DNA from: Platynereis dumerilii
Taxonomy: Eukaryota > Annelida > Polychaeta > Phyllodocida > Nereididae
DNA: 64,000 bases
Direction: 5' to 3'
NCBI GenBank assembly: GCA_026936325.1
Contig: JAPTHN010000003.1
Span: forward strand, 79,473,006-79,537,005
The position numbers and the translations under genes are program-made. The notes beneath the pieces are model-generated. The model saw nothing but the letters and a program-made list of their open reading frames with translations, ran no database searches and had not been told where the DNA came from. Of the stretch, positions 37,070 to 51,672 are shown piece after piece. The number at the start of each line of letters is the position of its first letter. The stretch's first letter is position 1.

Positions 37070-40000
37070 CTGCAATTGAAGGACAGTTTGTTATCATAAA
37101 TATACTTTTATCGTTTAAAATGTCCTTTGACCATGCTAAATCTGAGAATATGACAATCTTACATAGTTATACCGGTGCGAAATGATCATTGAGCAATATC
37201 GTTGATAATACTACAATTTTACATGTTCATGTTGATAATACTACAATTTTACATGTTCATGCTCCTCTACTTGCACAGTGTAGAGCTCTCCTGGAAATTA
37301 TACATTTGTACATCATAAAGAAAACAAGCTATGAGTTGTTGGTATTAAGGAAGAGTATTACATCCAGTTTCATTCAGGCTTGTCATAATTGCATAAATAA
37401 TTAAATATAATACCATAATTAAGACCTCTGCAATAATTGACAGACAAGATCAGCCACATTTATTAAATTATCAATTCCTTTCCTAACCACACCTTGTTAC
37501 CATAGAAACCATTTGCATCCATAGCAACCAGTTAGCATGCTCTTCCACCAAAATGTTGTTAGTAAGGAAGGTTAATATACAATATTTACATTATATTTTG
37601 TACAAGAACTTCGATTATATTTGTTGGTGAGGCTATATTTTTTTCTTGTGTATTGTCCCGATTTATAATGTTTGTGTGTAACAATACGAGGTGTTGTAAT
37701 TACATTTCTCTGTAAAATATTAGAAAAATATCTGAAGTGGTTTCTCTAAAAAGCTAGAATATTATGTACAATGTATGTGCATATGTTTAATTTGAGAAAG
37801 CGTGCAAAAAATTGACATTAATGATTTAGATTAAAATCTAGAAAAAATACGGCATTCGCAGCAACAACATAAAAGAAGCATAAATTTTAATTGAAATAAG
37901 CAGAAGATGTAATTGAAAACTGATCTAAAGGTAAGCTGGTTAGTGAACAAAAACATCTAAAAAGTTGTTGGAAGATGAAATGTCGGTCATTTTTGAAAGA
38001 TTGAAAAAGCGCAAGAAATGTTTGAAGCACTACAATCAAATGAAATAAGATGTGGCCATTCTAATTATTCTTCATATCCTGAATCATTTCTTGGTGAGGT
38101 GTCATTTTTGAGAACAAAATTATTTACAAATTTGTAGTATAAATGAAACTTTCAAAGTTTCTCCAACATTTAAAATAGTGAAAAGTTCAAGTCAAAATAG
38201 TAAAAATGATTATGGTGTCCCAATTCTTAGAACAAAGTACACAATTGGTATTTAACCTGCATGACTGGATTAGTATCAAATGAAGTAATAATCTTATATA
38301 TTCTCTTCATGGATTATTTAATATTCACCAAGCAAAAATATTAGGATATGTGAAAACTTTGTAAAGAGCAGCCACACTCTACAGCATGTGGGTATGGAAG
38401 AGATGTTTTAACCATGTCGCCATAGAAACCACACTAAGAGAAAGAGTCTGCGCAGGATTTTGTACAGTTGGAAGGCGTTAGTTGAAAAAAAGATTTTCTG
38501 AAAGTTTTTTTCACTCCTGCCTAACCTGAAATGTCCTGAGAGGGACGCATTTGAATTATACATGTTGGCTGCACCACTGAAAGAGCTGTAAAGAATTTCA
38601 TAAATAATTGTTAAAGGAAAAAAAATCACAATCTATGATCTAAATTTTAATTCAGATCTGGGAAAGCATTGTTGAAGTTGGCTGACATTTGCACACAGAT
38701 ATTGTACTAAGTTACTATCTAATGCATGGAAGTGAAGTATCTTCAAACATCCAGGAAAACTGTCTGTAGTGACTATATCTGTTTTTTAGTGGAAAACCTT
38801 TGATTTTAAAAGAGTTTTGCCAGTAAAGTCAATGGTAGAGACATGACAGACTTTATCATGACATCAATGTCAACTGGTAACACTCTAATACTGAGATGAG
38901 GAGGCAATCCAATCGTCAGCAGGTCACCTGCTAATGTCAGGCATCGGTTCTGAGTCTTCGAACATTGCACTACACCTAAGATATTGAGACATGACCTGCA
39001 CCAGTTATGCCAGCTGCTTCGAACGTTCATACAAATTCAAATTAAGATACTACAGATTAGCGAAAAGATAAGGCTCCGGGACTAAATGTAAATTACCTAG
39101 CATCAAACATTCACTCCACATTGACTTTTAATTTTTCTAAAGTGTACAGTTGTAAGCCGATAATTTTGAGGCACTTGGCCCTATCAATAATAAGCACAAA
39201 CCAAAGGCCATAATCTCTCACAAAAAGCACCCTTAACTTAAGCATAAAAAGTCTTAACAAAAATCATCTTATAGCCCTATTCCACATAACCCAATATTTA
39301 GATAACACATATCCTAACCGCAGCCGGTTCCAACTGCCGCTGTAAAAGAGACCAAAACATCTGAGTCTTGGGTTCTTGAATTGCAAGAAGGATTAATTGT
39401 TTACAGTTTGAATAGTGTAAATATGATGTACAAAATTTAATAATTTATCCTATACTTTAAGTCTTTTCAAACCTAAGTTCTCAAATTCTTCCTTGGATGG
39501 ACGCAAAAATTATCAGGAGAATAAATATGTCCATGCTATACACTGGTCAGGGAAGGCGGAGATATCAAAAATGTTATATTTTCCTGATACCATAGCACAG
39601 TTTGAATAAACACCACATAATAATCTCAAAAAGGACTCCTAATACTAAACTAATATAATTCAGATTCATTTGTAAATTGTAAAACTGGTCATCCAAAATC
39701 ATGCTAAATCACAGCAGGAAATTCATAATGTGGGGAGAATTACGGCTTTAAAGGAATAATATATGGATAGAATAATCTGAAATTGTGTGGAAGGGATCGG
39801 CCAAGGCTTCATCTTACCTCCACATATATGGTGACAATAATATATGTCCAGTTCTTTAAAACAAATAAGTTGTGATTTGACTCAAAAATAAATTTGCCAT
39901 GCATTTTCACATGCTCAGAATTCCATGTCAAAATAATGGGAACTCAAACCAACTAAGATTAACAAAATTTCTTAAAATTATTAATAATGGGATTTGTTCC

Positions 40001-40268
40001 ATGGCATTCAATATATTACATGTATGTTGTCAACAAATTAATGCAAACATTGTTATAGATGTGATGTTATCAAAACATAAGTAGAACAAAACAATTAACA
40101 ACTTGAATTTATTTGTAATATGGTGTTAAAAGTGCCGAATTATTTATCAAAACATTTTATGGAAGTATGAACAATTGTTGCAAGTTGTCGTTGAATATTC
40201 AGAGAAACAATACTTAAGTATGTTATGTATCAAGTGGAACAAGCAAATTAAATGGATTCTAAAAGTAC
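37070..40268 (-). other. Copy 2 intron between exons g and h
   Basis: A 3.2-kb intron. From 38,568 onward it aligns with positions 1-1,714 of copy 1. It contains a perfect 30-bp tandem pair at about 37,201-37,260. No coding sequence or transposon with recognisable ends was seen. Confidence 0.8.
37201..37260. repeat. Two perfect 30-bp tandem units in an intron
   Basis: The unit begins 'gttgataatactacaatttt' and ends 'acatgttcat'. It occurs twice without a mismatch and accounts for a short spurious reading frame here. Confidence 0.85.
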
Positions 40269-40386
40269 CTCCTAGTATTTGCCGATCGTCGTCTTGATAA
40301 TGTGGAAGTTCTTGTTGCTTTGTTCGATTCTATTTCCTCTCTCATTTCAAGTAGTCTTTGTCGCAACTCAGGGTCTTCACAAATGT
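40269..40386 (-). CDS. PPP1R16: Copy 2, exon g: end of ankyrin block and Ser/Arg-rich segment
   Basis: This 118-bp exon encodes DICEDPELRQRLLEMREEIE, then SNKATRTSTLSRRRSANTR. It closes the last ankyrin repeat (DICED, as in DLCEE of TIMAP), followed by a charged helix and the basic SLSRR-type segment. Six differences from copy 1 are all synonymous, two of them in the last two complete codons before the donor. Confidence 0.93.
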
Positions 40387-40656
40387 CTGGCAAACAAAAT
40401 TTATAAACTTTCTGTAATACATTGTATAAAATGCAGAGAGCATGCCAATGCCTAATCATCTCAAAATGTACATATTATGTTGCATTCTTTAGATGTACTT
40501 TCATCAAGTTGATGTACATACGCACCAATAAATTATGAATATATCTCGCAGCAAGTGATAAATCGGGAAACCTTTCTAAAAAAAAATTGCTTGTTTTCTA
40601 AATAAATATCTACAAAAAACTAATTAAGTCCTTGAAAGTCAAATAACAGATCTTAC

Positions 40657-40732
40657 CAAGTGCTGATTCCCCTGTTTTTGTTTTGGCTTCTAAGTCTGCA
40701 CCATGTTGTAAAAGTAATTCCAAAATTTGTAG
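40657..40732 (-). CDS. PPP1R16: Copy 2, exon f: last ankyrin repeat, first half
   Basis: This 76-bp exon encodes LQILELLLQHGADLEAKTKT, then GESAL. It ends with the first G of an Asp codon. Donor is gtaaga. It is identical in sequence to copy 1 at 2,102-2,177. Confidence 0.93.
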
Positions 40733-40905
40733 CTGAGAAAGGGAAAACATAGCAGTTAGTTGTGACACCATTTTGAAGAAAATATATTATAATATAAACA
40801 GGGCGGCAAACTCAAAACTGTGTATTGCTGAGTCTAAGTCATGGAATGAAATAACACTTTAATTAACAAATACACTTATGTTTTTTTAGTGTTAATGACA
40901 CTCAC

Positions 40906-41031
40906 ATGTCCCCAACATGCAGCAGCATGAACCGGCTGCCATGAGTCGTCATCTACAGCTTCGGTTGAAACTCGGTGGTCTAAAAGAAATTCAGCTACGC
41001 TTGTGTAACCATTTGCAGATGCTATATGTAA
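40906..41031 (-). CDS. PPP1R16: Copy 2, exon e: ankyrin repeats of the second block
   Basis: This 126-bp exon (42 codons, phase 0 at both ends) encodes LHIASANGYTSVAEFLLDHR, then VSTEAVDDDSWQPVHAAACW and GH. It matches the vertebrate LLHIAGANGYLRAAELLLDH and WEPLHAAAFWG regions. Six differences from copy 1 are all synonymous. Confidence 0.95.
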
Positions 41032-41257
41032 CTGGAAAAGAAAACATCACACTTAATATATTGCATAAATCACATTTTTGCAAGGATAACAAAAGGAGTT
41101 TTTGCTAATTCAAGACATAAAATTATCTTATCCACTCACAAAGACATATAACTATTTTATTGGCTTACAAGGTTTACCAAATCAAAGGGCATATTTATCA
41201 GGGCTGCATATTGTAATTCACATTAGAATAAAAGACATCTTCAGTTTATTCACTTAC

Positions 41258-41382
41258 AGGTGTCTCTCCATATCTTCCTCTGAACTCGAGGTCGCCTCCT
41301 GATTCGGCCACGTTCCGGAGGTCAACCAGCATCCCTCGTTCCGTGGAAAGTCTTGTTTCATCTATCAATTCTTGAGTTACAC
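41258..41382 (-). CDS. PPP1R16: Copy 2, exon d: family-specific linker (GVTQELIDE)
   Basis: This 125-bp exon encodes the linker between the two ankyrin blocks: VTQELIDETRLSTERGMLVD, then LRNVAESGGDLEFRGRYGETP. The TQ-x-x-I/L-x-E start is the family's GITQEKINE equivalent. It holds the only amino-acid difference from copy 1 found in the shared exons: Asn here (LRNVAES) and Ser in copy 1 (LRSVAES). Three other differences are synonymous. Confidence 0.94.
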
Positions 41383-44300
41383 CTGAAAAGCAGAAGATAA
41401 ATATCATTCAAAATTACTAAATATTAAGACCTTCTCCTACCAGTTTCAAAAATAGAGCAGGTATGGTGTTTCCAGAAGATGGTGCTTCTACTATATTTGT
41501 TTTCCAAATTGAACGCTAACGTCACTAAGGCAAAGAAGTAGCTTTCAGTGAATTCTAAAATGTGACTTGCTCCTTGACCAAGGTTTATGCTCTTGCCTTT
41601 TAACAACAGTATTTACTTCTCACAATAGTTGCTCAGCCGCAGAGTATGGATAGGAACAACTCGGCTGTTAAACTTCTATCAGCATCTAATCATAATAATC
41701 AAGACCACATTTCGTTTAAATGGGCAAACAATTAGAACTATACAAACTTTGTAACTGCTTATTGAGGAACAAAAAGAACACAACTTCAATGACTTTAAGA
41801 GAACCAATTAAAAAAAAACCTCAGGATCATATATTTTGAAAGAACACACATTTCTTTAACTGACGGTATGATGATAGTCATATTGATAACTCTTCCAAAC
41901 AATTATAAAGTAACAATAAGAAAATCAGAGATGAAATCCAAGCGCATAGGATAGTTGAAGTGCATCGTTTGTTGACAATATCAATGACACTCCAGAGTGA
42001 CAACAAAGAGAGACAAAACTGCTCCAGAGAAATAAAGTGGTTTGCAATGACCTCCAAATCAGCAAAACATATTATATCTCCGTCATAACAACATTGTTCT
42101 TATAACTGTGTAGAATTGTTCTTGGGGACAATAACCCAGCAAGATGACCTGAAGGGAATCATGACAAGAAAATTGTGGCCAGGGGTGACACACTGACAAC
42201 TGGAGCAAATAAATAGAGAAGTAGAGTCCCCCAAGGATCTACTATGAGACCTGACTGTGTTCAGTGAGTGTGTTACAGTACAACTGCATAACACTTATGT
42301 TGTTTGTTTAGTATGGATCATAGCTTGCAAAATACAAACTGCAGCTAAATTCAGTTGCATACCAAATTCAACTAATTGCAATAGAGGAACTAGTCATTAG
42401 TCTAATGGTGTCTCAAGTGAACCAGTACCGATGTCTTTGTTTAATAACATTGCTATTATATTTCCATGTGAAAGGACACTCTCCCAGATACAAGAGGAAA
42501 TTTCAGCACCAAGGCTTTATTCCATCTTCACATTAAGGTTATGACAATATGTCACCACACAAAAATGTTAAATGTGAATTTAGGCAGTAACAGTTTTTAC
42601 CAAAAGTGGAACCTGGTTGGAAAGACAATTCCCAGCCTGAAGGCCAAGATGGCTTTCAATTGGCCAAATGTAATGCTCAGTACTTACTGTACACGAAGTC
42701 TGAGCCAATTAGTACAAGAACCAAGGCTAATGTGAAAATCAATATCACGGGGCATTGGGCTGGTCTTTATCTTGATAAAGTGAACTCATGATTAAGGCAA
42801 ATAAGCCAATAGCACAATATTCATGACATTTTGCATTAAACAGCTTATACTCAAAGAAGTGGACAAATTGTATTTCTGAGAAACAGGGAGAGGCGTGAAA
42901 GGACATTGCTACAATGCTACATCCCAACCAAAGACATCATGCAACAGTTTGCCGTTGTCATGTGCACAATGCGAAATTTTTATCAGCAATGATTTACTCA
43001 TATGCCTCAGATGAACGGATGTGTTTTGCCCACATTGTCAAGCTGGAATTTACAGAATGAAATGGAAACATCAGTATATCATCATTGCTTGAAGCCAGTA
43101 CCAACATTTTGATAAATTATGGTTATTTTGTCAGGAGATCCAATTTCGCTTGTGAATTTGGTTCCTATTTCCACCTCGCATGTCATTTTTGTGATTCTTA
43201 TTTCAGATTAACAGATATATGTATATATGTGTTTGTGTCTCAGGAAAGAAGAGAAAAATAGGAAAAGAGCATTGGTCAAATCAGTAATGGCACATGAAAT
43301 TAAGAACAAGCCAATGAATATGACAAATGTTGTCAAGACCCAAGGAAGCTGGGATTGACAGTGAAACACTGCAACAGTCAATATCTACAGCAGCCCCCTG
43401 TAGTACCGATACTTGTCTCAGGATTTCTCCACTATAAAACTAGGCTGTGATATCACATCAATATAATGTAAGAAGTTTGGTAGGATGGATAGAGGAGGCC
43501 CCGGAGTTCTTGTTTCTGAGTTTCTGTTTCTGAGTTCTTATTTCTCATTATAGATTGTCTAAGAAAGAAAAGGACAGCAGGAGGGGAGATTGGATGATCC
43601 TCAGAATGGTCTTACAAACAAGGAAATATTTAAGAAAAAAATTCATAATTTTACAAATATGCAGGCCAAGTGTTCACAATCAAAGATCTGCAAACACAGG
43701 ACCAAAGCTGAGCACACATTATCTCAAATGATATTGTATAGCAACTTGTTTACAGTAAGAAGTGATTTTTTCCCCAAACAACTTTACAGTAAGCAATCAC
43801 CTGGATGCCAAATTGACAGATTGCATGCCAGCCAAAAATCAAATGTCCAGAATAGCTCTCCATTGATCATACATCAATATTCTCCTGTCCTCCATCATTG
43901 TAAGGTCATCCTTCCATCAATATAGACTCACAATGTCAACAATATAATAACTATGTGGTCAATAATAGTGTCAAGAACATTCCGTTCCTTGTAACTTCTT
44001 AACATTTAAGAAGTTTCTTACAGAATCTTATTTGCGACCGACAACATTTATAAAAGTGAACTTTGAAAGGTAATGTTTCCTTTAGGAGGCTTTCTGGTAA
44101 TAACATACCAAAAAGAATTGATAATGCCCCCAAAACATAAATTTATCTCTGTCAAAAACAATCTCTTAAAAAATGAGTTGGTATTAGGCAAGGGTCAAAG
44201 ATGAAGAGCCTGTAAAGTCAAATAACTTTTAAAAGGCTTACTCGGGTCAGTTGCCTTTTGCAAGTTTGTATTTTTTTGATAAAGTGCTGGCATATTGAAG

Positions 44301-45474
44301 AATATCATACAAAATATGAATGAAATACTTTGCATCACCAAGGAATAAAGAAAAAATATTGCCAACGCTAAAATTATTTGACTATGCTTCTTTTTAGGCT
44401 ATATTTTTGACCAAAGAAGCAATAAAAACTTTCTCCCAAACTGAATATCAAGGTTCAATCAGAACATACTAAACACCACCTTCCAGGGGCTTAAAATGAT
44501 TACAAGTAGCATCACGACTGAAGACCCATAAAGCATTGGAGAGTGACAAACAAACAAAGAGAAAGACTTAGTATCAAAGTCACAGCCGTCACAGCTTATT
44601 CTTCACAATCATGAGCTCCAAGGTTTCAGTCACTCTCTGTGTCGAATGAGTCTGGAAGGAAGTTGAAGCCATTGAGAGAGTTTAGAATCAGGCAGCACTG
44701 CTGCAGGAAATTGTCTCTGTTATCACACCATATTGGGTGGCCCATTTAATTGACTGACCAAGCAACATGCAGGCAGATCTATCTTTTGGTTGGTTGAATT
44801 AGGAAACCAACACTACAAATAGTTCTTCTGCAATGTGGTCCTACAAAAGTGTATGAGTCTCCCGAGAAAAATAACCATGGATGAAAATTGGTCATTTTCA
44901 GCGAGAACCTGGAAAAATAATCCGTCTGTTGCTGAGTCAATTCACATTTGCTTTAATTTGCCTTTCATGTCATTTTGCAGACAGTGTCAGCTTTTAAAGT
45001 ATGATGGTCACATTATTCTTTGAGGCAAACAAAGAAATCTCAAATCTTTGATAGTGGCAGAGTGGAGGAATATAAGAGAATGGAAATTTTCAATTTATCA
45101 GCAGCACGCCAGAAGTGGATCGAAAGATAATTCACATGGTGTAAGATTTTTGTTTATTCTTCATGCACCAGCAGTGCTACCAAGCTGTAATGTCTGCCAG
45201 CAAGTTAACCAGTCAGTCAAGGGGAATCCATCTCAGTCCGATGGGAGCACCCAGCTGCAGTGTAGGATCATACCACATTGGGCAATCCAGAATGTCTCAT
45301 CCTATAACTTGACTTCTAACTTCTTCCAAATAAACTGTAAATAAGCCTAAATCAAACAATTGCAAATCTTTTTCATATATTTATTATCTCATCTTAAATC
45401 TGACGCACCATGTACCTGTCTGATAAACAACAAGGAATCCTTAAGAAAACAAAAAAGAAATAAAGAAGACTTAC
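41383..45474 (-). other. Copy 2 intron between exons c and d
   Basis: A 4.1-kb intron aligned with 2,887-9,275. It carries empty sites for the copy 1 LINE (about 41,988) and foldback element (about 42,305). No gene was seen. Confidence 0.8.
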
Positions 45475-45575
45475 CATTTTTTGACATTTCGGATTCTATG
45501 TAATCTAGCGTATCATCTTCGCAAATGTCATAAGGCATATTTCCATCAGCATTTACAGCTAATAAGTCTGCTCCC
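45475..45575 (-). CDS. PPP1R16: Copy 2, exon c: ankyrin repeat with the DICED motif
   Basis: This 101-bp exon encodes [20 protein letters not shown] followed by [13 protein letters not shown]. It closely matches the vertebrate family stretch [20 protein letters not shown]. Acceptor tttcag and donor gtaagt are both clear. The nucleotide sequence is identical to copy 1, although the flanking intron is not. Confidence 0.96.
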
Positions 45576-46091
<516 letters not shown>

Positions 46092-46249
46092 TCATTGAAA
46101 AATTTTCACATTAAAAGACATCTATACAATTTCATGTCAGTCAGTTTTGATGAACAACATATTATCAATGGCAAAGTTCAGAATTTGGAGACAAGGAAAA
46201 AATGTTTTCCTGGAAATATCAGAACACAATGCAAGAACTTGAAAGGTTG

Positions 46250-47139
46250 TACACTCCTGCTCATACAGTTGTGCTGGAAAATTAGTGAACCCATAGAGAT
46301 TTACCATTGAAGACAATGATAAAGTTGTCGCACCGTACTGGCCATAACATAAATGATATTGCACGAATCATTGGACCAATGACTGTATTATACCATTGAG
46401 GTTTCCCACTACATGTACCAGCCTGACCATTGGATTTGTATCAGGGGTTTTTGTGCTAGATAGGGGTTATAATTGTGCAAAAGTAAGTGCACCCTAAGCG
46501 TAATGTTAAAAGATAGGAGCAGAGGGTGCACTTACTTTTGCACAATTATAACCCCTATCGAGCACAAAGACCACTGATACAAATCCAATGGCCAGACTGG
46601 TACATGTAGTGGGATACCTCAATGGTATAATACAGTCATTGGTTCAATGATTCGTGCAATATCATTTATGTTATGGCCAGTACGGTGCGACAACTTTATA
46701 TCATTGTCTTCAAAGGTAAATCTCTATGGGTTCACTAATTTTCAAGCACAACTGTAAATATGGAAAACTTTTTTGGAAAAAAGTGTCAAATAAAAGTAAA
46801 TTTCAAAGTGTGAATGTAAGCAAGGTCCATTGTAAAGGCCAAGTCATTTTCTCTAATCACTCTTTGAATGCCTCAACTACATTTTTTGCAAGAATTTTTG
46901 ATTTTTGATTAAATGCTCCTCACTCTAAAAAAAAACCCTGAATTTTCATATCTCGTGCTGCTGTAACTTTTCCTGGGTCTAACACTGCAGCATGCCTTTT
47001 TCACAAGAGCATGTTCTTCCTTTTAACGGTCATTGGAAGTAGTTACCATTGAGTCAGACCATTATGTGCTCCAGCAGAAGTTGCTAAAGTGTGTTAATGG
47101 AGAATGTTTAAGTATTCCATATTTATGAGCAACGGTGTA
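46250..47139. mobile_element. TA-flanked element with a large internal palindrome, 0.9 kb
   Basis: The element (46,252-47,137) has imperfect inverted ends cactcctgctcata and caccgttgctcata, with a TA duplication. Copy 1 has the empty site at about 10,107. From about 46,264 to 46,755 it is a palindrome with arms of about 215 bp containing 'ggggttataattgtgcaaaa', around a loop of about 55 bp. The remaining 380 bp is unique. The ends resemble Tc1/mariner termini. No transposase. Confidence 0.8.
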
Positions 47140-49992
47140 TCTCATCTAAAAAGGCCTGTACTTTTCAAGTAGGTCCTACAAAACGAATTTGCTTCTATTA
47201 TCTAAAAAACATCTTTTCTCATGTACTGTTGGATGAAATCAACCATTCATAATCTCTCCCAGCCACCTTGGGAACGAGCTGCAGTCAGTGGCCTTTAGAA
47301 TTCTCAAGTATCCCCGAGCCAGGCTATTAACTTTGTGTTCAAAGACAGATAAAAGACATCTCTTTACAGTGAATCGATGAACTATGAAACCGATCAAAGA
47401 ATATTTTCAGAAACAATTCTTCATGACTAGAAAATCAACTGATTGTCAAAAGAACCAATAAAGCTAGACAAATTTCCATTTTGCTAAAAATGTAAATTTT
47501 CTCTTGAAATCAAGTTCATCTGGACAAGATTTAAACCAACAAGCCCCATTGAATGAATTTAACTAATGAGAGAAATTAATGGAGTAAAACACAAGCATTT
47601 GTCAAGGACTCTGCACATGAAATTTTTATGACAACCTCCAAAAGATTGAAAAATAATCACTGGAGAGTTTGAAATGATGCTGAATCATTCCTGGAGACCT
47701 AACTGTTCCGAGTTATTTTCTCAAGAAAATATTGCAAGTGCAGCTTTAGTAGAAAGAGTTGCAAACAGTTTTAAAAAGTTAAGGTCAATAGAAAGAAACT
47801 GATCAAATTACTGGTGTGTAGTACTGTGTACCAAATTGATGTGCAATACCAACATTGTCCAACAATAAGGATTATCAGTAAAATACAGCATTCTACTTGA
47901 ACTGATGTAGATTGGGTTGATCACAAGGAATCAGTGATATAAACAGAAGTCTCTGTCCAGATAACATAATCATATCCAAGTTCAATAATTCTGTATTTTC
48001 TCCATTTTTTTTCAAAGATTCCTGATTAAACAAAAAACTTCATAAAAGAATGTTAGTGACCAATTAAAAGGAATCAATGACTTAATTCCCAATGGTGCTG
48101 ATTAACCACTTAACTACCTCACTTGGTCGCACTGTAACTCTCTTGTCATGCAATATAATCATGAAATCACGCAAGATTCATTGTTATCAATCTATGACCT
48201 AGATTTGAGGTAATTCCCTTTTGTGAGTTGATCACAACATATTTCAGTACAGTTAATAATCAACTGGTCACCACCGTAGCCTAGCCATGTAATTCACAGA
48301 ATCAGTTCAGCCTATTAAACCAGTCTCCGCTTACATATACAAGAATCAATTATGAGAACTTTATAATCACGAATGAGTTATCAGACAATGTAGCTTCCCG
48401 GTCAAATATTCTTTTCAGAGACATCAATTCATTCGTGTATTATGACGAATATGACATTCAATAAAACGCATGAATATTACTTGTGGCACCAACACTTGTA
48501 CAGCTGGTCTGAATTCAAGAAGCCTTTAGCCTCTTAAAATATACAATGGCCTTAGTAAGAATGCCTGTTAATGGCAAACAATCAAGCCTCTTCATGAACA
48601 ACAATAACCAACCATTGTAAATCTCAGCGTTCATGTTCCCTTGAATAGAGCAATTTTTTGCACAAAATTGGGATATACAGAGGGAGGCAAATGACGAGAG
48701 TAAAATGAGAATATATTTCAAATAAGAGTTGAATGAATTTGAAATTAATATGCTAAAAAATATCAATAAATAACCAACAATCAGCCAGCATGTTTGTAAT
48801 ATCTCTTTGATTAAAGTTAAAACAAAGATAGAAACTTCAGACGGATTGATCAAGTATATGATGGGAACAAGCATTTCCATATAATATTGCAAAAAGAAAA
48901 TTGATTGTAAAATGTGTACATTTTCACCACAATGACATATTTTCTTACACTCAGAACAGAAAGGACAGCAATGCATTACACTTGTGACCGCAACAATACA
49001 CAATATAAATTTGGCATGAGCAGGAACAATAATTATGTTTCAGACATTCTTTTTCGATTTTTCAAATAAATGGTGTACATTGGGTGTTCAGATAATTCAT
49101 TAATCAGAGCATACTGCAATTTGGCTCGAATTTAAAGGAGGTTATCAGATTTCATTTCCCACAGTCTGATGGTCTCGCAATAGGCATAAAAAAGGTTGGT
49201 CATGGAGTTTTGTCATTAATAAATAAAACGAATCGGCAATGTTAGGCATTTGATGACAAGACTTGGATATACAATTTGTGCTTAGTTCCGAAGAGTGTAC
49301 TCTGTCAGACACCGCATTACACCAAGCAGTAATTGTAATGCATGGGTCACTCATGAAGTTTTCATGGAGAGTTGTCCTCCTTTTTGTCTGTCATGAATGT
49401 ATTGTTTTGTTATGTTGCAGTTGTACTCCCCTCATTAATTTTGTTTCAGAGCTGGTACTGTGTCAAATGTTAATAATCATGGGTGCTCCCATGTATTTTA
49501 AGAAATTTGGAACCCGAACTATAACATCATATAGCTTAAACCCATGTGGCACATGGTATGCAACACTAAATGGAATGCCTGCATTTGACAAACTCCCTCT
49601 ATAGTGCTAAAGCACCATGTTCTGTCAAAATGAACCACAATCTGGATTGAACTGGGTTGGTGATCAGGTAAAAAAAGTTCAGGCTTTTCTTTGTTTTACA
49701 ATCTTGTAATGATGAGTCCCATCCTAAGATTCCCAAGGGGAAGTTCTATGCTATTGAACACACTCCTAAATTGGGAATTCAACTTTGAATACGACACATT
49801 CATATGCGAAACTCTTACATCGTGTCAGTATTTCTAGAAACTATGCAGATTCAACACTATAGCAAGGCATGTCCAAACACTCTAATAAGAGCATCTGTGT
49901 TCTGTGGTACTCTGTCTGACAGCCAGAACTTCGACTATATCCTGGGCTGTAAATGATGCTATTTTACCCTTGCTATTCTCAGGCCTTACTAA

Positions 49993-51048
49993 TAAACTGA
50001 ACCAAATAAAAAACGCAAAACTATTTCCAGGGCTGTATTTCTCTCTATAATCTTCAGATGCGCTGGTGAGTGTATGCATGTGTGTAATCAGGTATCAAAG
50101 AACTCTGCTGCATAAAATCACTAAAATGTGTCAATTTTTTGCATGTCTGTGGCCAAGTTTATCACATTAGGGTATGGCCATTGGACCGACATGTTGCAAA
50201 CCCCCTAGAGCAAATTTAATGATTTCATGGTAAAGTTTGAAGAAAATGATGCAAAAGGCCATAAAAATGACTTTAGTTGGCGCCACTTAACTTGCAAAAA
50301 ATTTAGGTTTTTGAAAAGTCAGGTCAGAGTTTGTCACACACAATGCTATTCCAATGCAAAAATGCAACTATCGAAAGAAGTCGTTCAACAGCCTATTCAA
50401 TAACTGCGGAATGGGAAAGGCTCAGGGTCCATCAGAAAGACCTTACACTACCTGTGTAACAGCCGCAGAGGTAAAAGTCAGTATTGTCTGTGTCATCCTT
50501 GTGCTGTTCTCACAACCACACACCTACTCCCATAAGAAAAGCATGAGGAACGCACAAATGGCACTGCAGTTTGTCCAAGCTTGCTATAAAGGTTGTGCTA
50601 GGTCCTTTTAATAAATGCTAAGCCTTTTCACTCTGTTGCATTTGTACAGGCCTTTCGAGGAACTGTTTCCATAGTTGCATTGTTCCACAGGAATATCATT
50701 GTGTGTGACAAACTCTGACGTGACTTCGCAAAAAAACAAAATTTGACAAGTTCAGTGGCACCAATTGAAATCAATTTTATGGCCTTTTGCATCATTTTCT
50801 TCAAGCTTTCACATGAAATCATTAGATTTGCTCTATGGGGTGCCTGACACCCCTGTCCATTGATCATACCCCAATGTGATAAACTAGGCCACAGATGTGC
50901 AAACAAAGGTCAGAATTGAGTGATTTTATGTAACTGAGTCCTTTGAAACCTGTTTACACATATGCATTCAATCAACAGCCCATCTGAATCATATACAGCC
51001 AAATAAAGCCCTGGCAATAGTTTTGCGTTTTTTATTTGGTTCAGTTTA
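49993..51048. mobile_element. TA-flanked palindromic element, 1.05 kb
   Basis: The element (49,995-51,046) starts aactgaaccaaataaaaaac and ends with its inverse (about 40 bp with one mismatch), with a TA duplication. Copy 1 has 'ctaataggtag' with a single TA at about 13,075. Nearly the whole element folds back: 50,150-50,355 pairs with about 50,690-50,895. It is likely a Tc1/mariner-type MITE. A short frame at 50,354-50,611 is not preserved in any relative here. Confidence 0.85.
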
Positions 51049-51185
51049 GGTAGTTGGTATCAAAGGCTGATGTTGGGCATGGCCTTTTCTAGTTTGGCGG
51101 CCGTCTCCTCAGAGAATGTGTGCATCGTGAATGTGATGCCAAAAAGCCATACACTATGCAACATGATGTGTGATTTCCGGTCATG

Positions 51186-51672
51186 TACAGTGCTGCCTGC
51201 AGGTAAGTGAAACACATGATATTGAGCCATTGCATCAATGCTATACATCCTCAACCAAATCGCTTGGGAGGCATGAGTTCTCATCTGATGAGAGGAAAAC
51301 ATATTGGGTCATAAAGGCCAATATGTGAAGTATGTGGAATAAAAAATGGCAGCCAATTTTCTCTGCTGTATTTGGAGTTAGGTATGGGTCAAAGTCTTTG
51401 ATAAGTGAACCGCCCTTCCCTGTTAAATAACACTGGGCCTGTGTTTCACTTACTTATCAAAGATTTTGACCCATACCTAACTCCAACAACAGCAGAGAAA
51501 ATTGGCTGCCTTTGTTATCCCCCATGCCTCACATACTGGCTTTTATGACACAATATGTTTTCCTCTCATTGGATGAGAATTCATGCTTCCACAAGCAGTT
51601 TTGCTGAGGATGTTTAGCATTGATGCAATGGCACCATTTCATGCATTTCACTTACTTACAGGTGGCACTGTA
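51186..51672. mobile_element. TA-flanked palindromic MITE, 0.48 kb
   Basis: The element (51,188-51,670) has ends cagtgctgcctgcaggtaag and its imperfect inverse, with a TA duplication. Copy 1 keeps 'gtcatgtatagttg' with a single TA at 13,141. The two halves are inverted copies around a loop of about 30 bp near 51,430. It lies only 140 bp from the preceding element. Confidence 0.85.

Noticed and set aside
48515-49003. 162-codon minus-strand frame
   Set aside because: It is inside an intron. The aligned copy 1 sequence does not keep the frame, while true exons are almost unchanged.
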